From positions 37,435 through 101,434 of the forward strand of contig SDOX01000015.1 of the NCBI GenBank assembly GCA_004565275.1: a DNA stretch of 64,000 nt, in the 5' to 3' direction. This stretch comes from Nannochloropsis salina CCMP1776 (taxonomy: Eukaryota > Sar > Eustigmatophyceae > Eustigmatales > Monodopsidaceae). Shown piece after piece: positions 57,978-64,000 of the stretch. The position numbers were made by a program, and so were the translations under genes. The notes under the pieces are model-generated. The model saw only the letters and a list, made by a program, of their open reading frames with translations. It did not search any database and was not told the DNA's origin. The number at the start of each line of letters is the position of its first letter. The stretch's first letter is position 1.

Positions 57978-60900
57978 ATGACACTGGGAGGCAACAATTC
58001 TACCCCTTTCCCGGACGGATATGATTGGGCGAAGCATTCTGCAAATCTTTCCAGGTTCTCATCAAGAGCGGAGTTTCTTCAACCTATTTGTATGATTGAT
58101 GAAAGTAGGAAGCGTACCGCGACTCCTGCAACGATGTCGATCAGCAGTGGGGCTATCAGTACGACGAGCATGCCTTGGACACCTTTATCCTCACCTTTAT
58201 CCTCATCACCCAACGCCTTGAACAAGACAAACACGATGCACTTATTCCCAGGCTCAAATGCATCGTTTTTGTCATCAAGCGCTATTCCTATTAAAGCATT
58301 CTCCTCCGGCGTCGATTGGGAGCAGCACGGCCCCGCCTTTAGTACTACACCGATGGGCTCGACAAGGCCCGCTTCAGAGCTAAATCTTCCCCCAACTTGT
58401 CACCAAAATATAAATCCCAAAACTATACGTACGACCGCAACTGCTTTAATACCTTTCCTCCTTCCCCGACTCACAAACTTTCTCAGCCTTGTGGAGGTGA
58501 ACATCTTCCTGCAAGTTTCCAAACGGCATCTCGCGGCTATGGCTTGCTCTGATGCAGTTCAAGGAATCGCTGTCCGTCATCCTCGAGATGGATGCACCAG
58601 CTCTCATTCCTATCAGTGGTTTCAAAACATAAGCAAAGTGACAGATGTCGAAAAAATTGAGGGAGGTGGACGTGATATGGATTCACTCACGATCGCTACA
58701 GGACAGTGGGAAATCCATGATCCAACAAGCGAGATCGAGACGGCACATCCCCTGCTTGCCCTCATTTCTCGTTACCAGAAAGGGCTAAGGTCTCTTCGAG
58801 TCGCTGATCTCAGGGTGTTTGCCCCTACACTTGTCGCCGCAGGGCAGGGTTTTCTATCTAATTTGACGCATTTGAGTCTCGCGTATGCAAACATTCAAGA
58901 CAAGGAGCTTACAGACTTTTCTATTCTTCTTGGACGTAATGATGGGCTTTTCCATGACGGAAATATCACTCAAGGAGCTTCCTCTTGGTCCACTTCCTCC
59001 TCCATCCTCTCGAGCCGCTGCCTTCCTTCTCTCCTCCCTTTCCTTGAGTATCTCACCCTAGCAGGAAACCGCTTCGGCGATCCAGGTGTTATGGCTTTTG
59101 CTGACCTTGCCTTAGGCCAGGGTGCATTACCGTGTCTTCAATCGCTTAATTTGGGCGCAAATGGATTCACCCCGTCGGGACGAGCCCTGGTAGCTCTGGC
59201 AAGGGCGTTCGGAAACAGACGAACGAGATACCAGGGGGGCAATGACACGAATGGGACAATGTGTCTTGGCTTGAAGAAGCTTGTGATGGGCACCTGGATG
59301 TGGGACCGTCTAGCGTCGCATGCTCGTCTCTCGTCCCTTGCCATCTCTCCCTCATCAATCACCACTGCCTACTATCAAAAGCCCCATCAGCCCCGCCTTC
59401 ACGAGCATCCTTTATACCACCTTTTCCTTTCCTTAGCTCCCACGTTGGAGGAGCTCGATCTCACGGACGTCTCTCTTCTGCCCAATGAAGTCGACGCGCT
59501 CGTGAATGCATGCCGGCGGGTCGCTCTCCCAGCTATACCCTCGTCCATCCCGCATGTGCCTCTACAAACTCTCTGTTTTTCATTAAGCTCTGGAAATCAG
59601 GACAACGTCGGAGAGATTTCTGGGAGTTGTAGGCCAGAGGACGGCCTTCGTGGCATGATATCCGCCTTTCAAGATGGTGTATTCCTTTCCGTGGAGAAAC
59701 TCGACCTCTCCAACGGCAATTTAAGCGGACCTTTTCCTTTGTCCCTCGTACAAGCCCTGCGGGGCGATGTTCTACCGTATCTTCAGCACCTGCGTCTCGC
59801 GCATATGGGACTGACGTCTCAAAGTTTATCGAGCCTCTTATGTGCCCTGCGCATGGACACGCCTCCTCGTCTATCTTCCCACTCGTCTCTGGTGGGCAAT
59901 GGGAATGCTCTTAAAGTCCTTTCTCTGGAAGGTAATGCCTTGCTGGGTCCAACTGGCGCAAGAATCCTGGCCACGTATGTGCAAGAAGGTCGTCTTGGCG
60001 GCTTACAAAGCTTGAATTTGAACGGTTCCAAATGTAGGTCTCGGCGTGGAAATTCACCGGTAGAAAGGATGCAGGCAGGGGGGAACTTCTCGTTGTCCGA
60101 TTCTATGTCATTTCCTTGCTTGTGCCAGCATTATTCTCTTTTACATTTCTTCTGCACGATATAGCCTAACACTGGTCATCTTGGCGTGTGTTTCAGTCGA
60201 CCTCCTTTTCTTTCACATCTTGACGCCAGTTTCGTCCAACCCTCTCTTGTCCTAGGCGCTGATAACGGTTTGCGGGAGCTCATCCAAGCCTTTGACGGCA
60301 GGGAAACATCGTTACCTTGCTTATTAGAACACTTACACATGGACGATTGCGATATAACCGCTCAAGGAGTCGCCTGTCTAGGGGGTAGCTTAAGGAATGG
60401 ACGCTTCCCTGAGCTCGAGACGCTCTCTCTGGCCCTAAATTCGGGCGTGAGGGAGGAAGGAGTGCGATGTCTGGTAACCGCATTGGAAGACATGGGCGGT
60501 GCCTGCAAGTTGAAGACGCTTGACTTATCTTGGACGAACATGACTGCAAGAAGTGCCGGTACGCATGGCAATGTGATCCCTGCTTTGACTTGCTTCGCTT
60601 TCTCCCCCCCTTCAACCTTCCCTTGGCTCCCTTTCCAACCAACGGGTTCCCCATAATGTGCTCTGTAGAGGATATGCAAGAAGCTTTGTCTAGTCACCCC
60701 CCTCCTCCCCCCCCCCCCCCCAACACGTCATACGTAGAACTCCTTGCGAAAGCCTTCCGACGGGGATGCGGTCGTAATTTGTCTTTGGTAAAGCTCGCGC
60801 AAGGAGGGCCTAGCAACATCCCTTGGTCCTTGGAGACCCGCCAGGCTTTCCACCACGTTCGGAACGTGGTGCTGGCGCGAACGAAAAGGGAGAACGAGTG

Positions 60901-61123
60901 CGAGGAGAGGATTGCAGGAGCAGGACGCGACCGCGGAAGGGCTGATGTCAGGGAATTGTCTGATGGAGACCATGAAGCCGGTATGAGAGAGGGAGGGAAA
61001 GAGGGAGGGAAAGAGGGAGGGAAAGGAAGCGGGCTCGGTATACTACAAACAGAGAAGGAGAATCGGCGACAGCGGCGGATGATGCAACACTCTTCCAGTA
61101 TGCCTCGTGTACTTTGCATATGA
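57978..61123 (+). CDS. Leucine-rich-repeat protein (ribonuclease-inhibitor type)
   Basis: Three exons, 57978-60033, 60256-60558 and 60669-61123, join in phase to give 937 residues. The first 200 residues are Ser/Thr-rich, followed by a hydrophobic segment (ALIPFLLPRLTNFLSLVEVN, F-box-like in character but not assignable). From about residue 290 LRR units recur: LSNLTHLSLAYANIQDKEL, LEYLTLAGNRFGDPGVMAF, LQSLNLGANGFTPSGRAL, LEELDLTDVSLLPNEVDAL, VEKLDLSNGNLSGPFPLSL, LQHLRLAHMGLTSQSLSSL, LKVLSLEGNALLGPTGARIL, LETLSLALNSGVREEGVRCL. The 28-residue-like spacing with LxxLxLxxN fits the ribonuclease-inhibitor class. A proline run and GGKE repeats precede the basic C-terminus. A protein-binding scaffold is likely; no partner is suggested. 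Confidence 0.85.
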
Positions 61124-61576
61124 TGTGATTAAGGAAACTGCTGAGAGGAAAAGGCTTTAGGGGCGTTTATCCACATAGCTGCGGAGAGAGCAGGCCCAGG
61201 GAAGAGAGCATCTGGACAGAAACGCACCCGTAAGAGGGTTAAAAGCATGCACAAAATGTGCGCGTTATCTCGGTATAGTTCATGTCCGTATAAGCGTGGC
61301 TGCTTAGGTAAAATTTCGCAGGGTTTGATAGCTGCTACATGCGTATAATGATGTCTTAGAGAATAAGTATTTTTGACTGATGCGTCTTCTGCATGATATG
61401 TGCGTGTCTGGTCGCATGGTAGACTTCAAAGAGCAGCCGCCTTTCCAAAATAAGGATGCATATTTTGCGAATGAAAAACTCAGGACAAATATTGCTCAGC
61501 ATCTGTCAATTTTTTTGTCTAACCTACTTTCACCCTTTTCGGTCATATAATACCACTCCTTTCCCCCCTCCATTCT
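61124..61576. other. Convergent intergenic region
   Basis: About 450 AT-rich bases between converging stop codons, holding the 3' ends of both transcripts. Nothing else seen. Confidence 0.4.
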
Positions 61577-63988
61577 CTAGGCAGCTACCTTCCGAAGGGC
61601 CACTTTCTGTCGCGCCCAGCAGTTAGCCAGCACACCCCGCAGGTTCCAGTACGCTTCGATGCTCTCGGGTTGCACGTTGTACGAGGTGTCAGTCGCCTTG
61701 ACGCAAATGTCCGCTTCGGTGAGGCCTTCAAGTTTCTCTTCGGGCACAAAATGCTCCCAGAGGGCCCACGTCCAGGAACGCGAGTAGTCACCTGGTCGCA
61801 CAATAGAAGAGACATTGAAATAAGCACCTTCTCAGGCCACAATATGAAGGCACACTACACCATTCAACATATAAAGGCACACGACACCATTCAACAAGAA
61901 TTTCGTCGAGAGCATAGAGCCCAGAGTGAATCAATCAATGCGAGAACTGAATCGCACGTGGGAGATTCCGCCAAAGAAGGAAAAAAGGTGGCCCCATTGG
62001 GCACTCGACGCACTCCTGCTCCTTCCATTCCAAACTCAGGCAATCCCTCTCTGACTCACCGTGCTTCCATCCTCCTTCTTTAATAGTGGCAGGCTCCCAG
62101 GTCTTCCCTCCGTCGATCGACACGTCCACGCGCGCGACCCCCCGCCCTCCTCCACTGTAAGCGTAGCCCTTGATAGTCAGGGGGCCGCCCTCCTCTTCTC
62201 CCTCCAAGCCGCCCTCCACAGTAGCGATGGCGCTTTGGATAGGCATGTCCTGCCATACAGAGAAATGTAGAGGTATGTATAGAGTCAAGCGGGGTACAGG
62301 AAGGCAGAGGCTTGCCACACGAATACGGGCTAGCGCGGTATCTCCACAGCACGTCGATCCTCCATCACTTTCTCCCTCTCGGCGTTTTCTCATGCCCACT
62401 TCCCTTATTTCCACCTCTCCCACCTGGATGGCGGGCGCCGAGTCGAAGTCCACATTATCCCAGTCCGTTGAGGGGCTGAAGTTCTTGTAGTCGCGCTGCT
62501 GCCAAAATCCTTGAGACTCACTGCAGGGGCGCGGAAAAGGAGGGGAGGAAGAGGAGGGGAGAGAGCAGGGAAGGAAGGGATTTTTCAGTCTTCCGCGGAA
62601 AACATTCTCAGACGGCTGTGATGGAGGGCTGCCAATAAAAGTAATGCCAATGATATCAAGGAGACAAAGACGGGACCAGGAGAACGGGAGAAAGAGCAGA
62701 GCAAGGGGAGGAAGGGAGGGAGGGAGGGAGGGGGGTAGCGAGGGGAGAGCGTACCTCTTGCTGGCCACCACCTTCCCGACCCATTTCACGTTCCGAGCCC
62801 CGACTATGCCGGGAACGACGGCGCGAACGGGGTATCCATGATCACTGCACGGCCAGGGAGGAGGGGGGCATCAGGGAGAGGAAGGGAAGGAGGTTTAGGG
62901 AGGAAAAAGCAAAGAACAAGTGACCGAGCGATTCAAAGTTTGTGCCCACCCGAACTGTCCCCCTCTCCTCCTCGGCCATGTCCTCCTCCTCGCCCTCCTC
63001 CTCGACGCTCACGCCCCACCCCGACAAGGAGGACCGTCCAGATTCCCGGAGGCGGCAAAGGAGAACCTCCACCGGCGAAGCAAACCAGCGACACAAACCC
63101 TGTCAACCCTAACCCTAGCCCTCCTCTTCCAGATCCACGCAGGCGACACCGCGCCTCCAAACACTCGAGCCCTGACCCCGACTCGAACCCCCTCCCCTCC
63201 CCGGGCAGCTCACCGAGGGATGGGCTGTCCGTTCATGGCGAAGGCGAGCAGGACGTCTCCCCGCGGGTCGACGGCTTTGTTGATGGGGATGGAGGCTTCG
63301 TAGGTCTGGTTCGAGATGTCCTTGTCGAGCCCAATGAAGTGGACGTGGGCCAGGCCCAGCCGCTCGTACTCCTCGGGCACGCCTGAGGAGGGAGGGAGGG
63401 AAGGGAGGGAGGGAGGGAGGGAGGGAGGGAGGGGGGGACACGAGAAGAGGTTCGTTTATTGGCGCTTGGGACGACAACAAATTGTAATACTGTCGCCAAT
63501 GCTCCAGCTGAGGAAGCGAAGGATCGAGAAATGGGGAAAGTGGAAATAAAGAGGAGGGAGGGAGGGATGGAGGGAGGGATGGAGGGAGGGAGCGTTCGGG
63601 TCACCTGCCCAGAGGAGGACGTCTCGGAGCTTCACTCCGGTCCATTCGGCGTTGGAGATGGCAAATCCCGTCCAGGAAAGACCTTTTACCTGGCACGAGG
63701 GGAGGGAGGGAGGGAGGGAGGGAGGGAAGTAGGTAGGTAGGTAGGTAGGGAGGGAGGGAGGAAGGGGGGGGAAGCAGGATGGCCGGGCTTCAGGAGGAAG
63801 GAATCGAGGGAGGGAAGCAGGGAGGGAGGGGGCGAGGGCGGGAGACAGAAAGAGAAGGGAAAAGAATCTGAGAGGACGTACATGTTTGACCTCATGGATG
63901 AGGGTGCGGCGATTTCCTGCGCATTGCATCGTGGCCGTGACCGTATGCTGTCCGAGGCGGGAATAAAATTGACGCGCCATGAGCCGAC
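61577..63988 (-). CDS. Sulfite oxidase, molybdenum cofactor enzyme (5' end beyond window)
   Basis: Seven exons are visible and all join in phase: 63882-63988, 63605-63689, 63214-63382, 62755-62844, 62424-62520, 62060-62249 and 61577-61791. The Mo-ligand cysteine is in TATMQCAGNRRTLIHEVKH. Next come GLSWTGFAISNAEWTGVKLR, FIGLDKDISNQTYEASIP, GDVLLAFAMNGQPIPRDHGY, VVPGIVGARNVKWVGKV and FWQQRDYKNFSPSTDWDNVD. The dimerisation domain ends with GYAYSGGGRGVARVDVSIDG, TWALWEHFVPEE and YNVQPESIEAYWNLRGVLAN. The enzyme oxidises sulfite to sulfate. Nitrate reductase shares this fold, but the protein stops right after the dimerisation domain with no heme or flavin domain downstream, so sulfite oxidase is favoured. 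Any N-terminal cytochrome b5 domain or targeting peptide lies outside the window. Confidence 0.92.
63393..63434. repeat. (GGGA)n microsatellite
   Basis: About ten GGGA units on the plus strand; in the sense direction of the sulfite oxidase gene this is a CCCT tract shortly before the acceptor at 63383. Confidence 0.9.
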
Positions 63989-64000
63989 CTGCCCTGTCAT

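Noticed and set aside
1-64000. CRISPR arrays, bacterial operons, insertion sequences, tRNA or rRNA genes
   Set aside because: None seen. The window is spliced eukaryotic nuclear DNA, and no cloverleaf B-box-like GGTTCGAATCC signal or rRNA stretch was found by eye.

Overview
Nuclear DNA of a photosynthetic stramenopile, most like a eustigmatophyte (Nannochloropsis/Microchloropsis type). Genes are intron-rich with GT-AG introns full of (GGGA)n/(CCCT)n tracts. Two presequences look like secondary-plastid bipartite leaders: a signal peptide, then a Phe just after the cleavage site. The gene set is algal: a ferredoxin-thioredoxin reductase variable-chain-like protein, a thylakoid-lumen candidate, a plant-type CPSF30-YTH protein and a DCD domain. 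The species is inferred; no marker gene was available. Gene models were built by hand from the sequence, joining exons only where splice sites, reading phase and family motifs agreed.

Layout: 1-4710 (-) BUB1/BUBR1/Mad3 checkpoint protein, 3' end outside the window; 5351-7176 (+) possible Rec114/PHS1-like protein; 7759-8934 (-) plastid FTR variable-chain-like protein; 9741-11384 (+) short-chain dehydrogenase; 12224-13766 (+) ankyrin protein; 15612-21556 (-) 19-exon CPSF30 zinc-finger/YTH/DCD fusion; 23796-28723 (+) AFG2/SPATA5-like double AAA ATPase; 30904-32612 (+) DNAJC28/DUF1992 protein; 33008-35147 (+) mitochondrial-carrier-family protein; 35402-37044 (-) plastid lumen candidate; 37381-39341 (+) Mu-like glutathione S-transferase with an apparent frameshift; 39675-48696 (-) 23-exon seven-helix receptor fused to an inositol-polyphosphate 5-phosphatase; 51491-53989 (+) membrane-anchored pepsin-like protease; 54879-56717 (+) zinc-motif plus TrmN6-like methyltransferase; 57978-61123 (+) leucine-rich-repeat protein; 61577-63988 (-) sulfite oxidase, 5' end outside the window. 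AT-richer gaps of 0.3-2.8 kb separate them.

The genes do not form one pathway. Three proteins have unusual architecture: the receptor-phosphatase fusion (membrane sensing joined to phosphoinositide turnover), the CPSF30-YTH-DCD fusion (3' end processing joined to an m6A-reader fold and a plant-type DCD module), and the checkpoint protein with an ABBA-KEN-ABBA cassette followed by an extra run of ABBA-like motifs. A foldback inverted repeat lies at 50285-50512.
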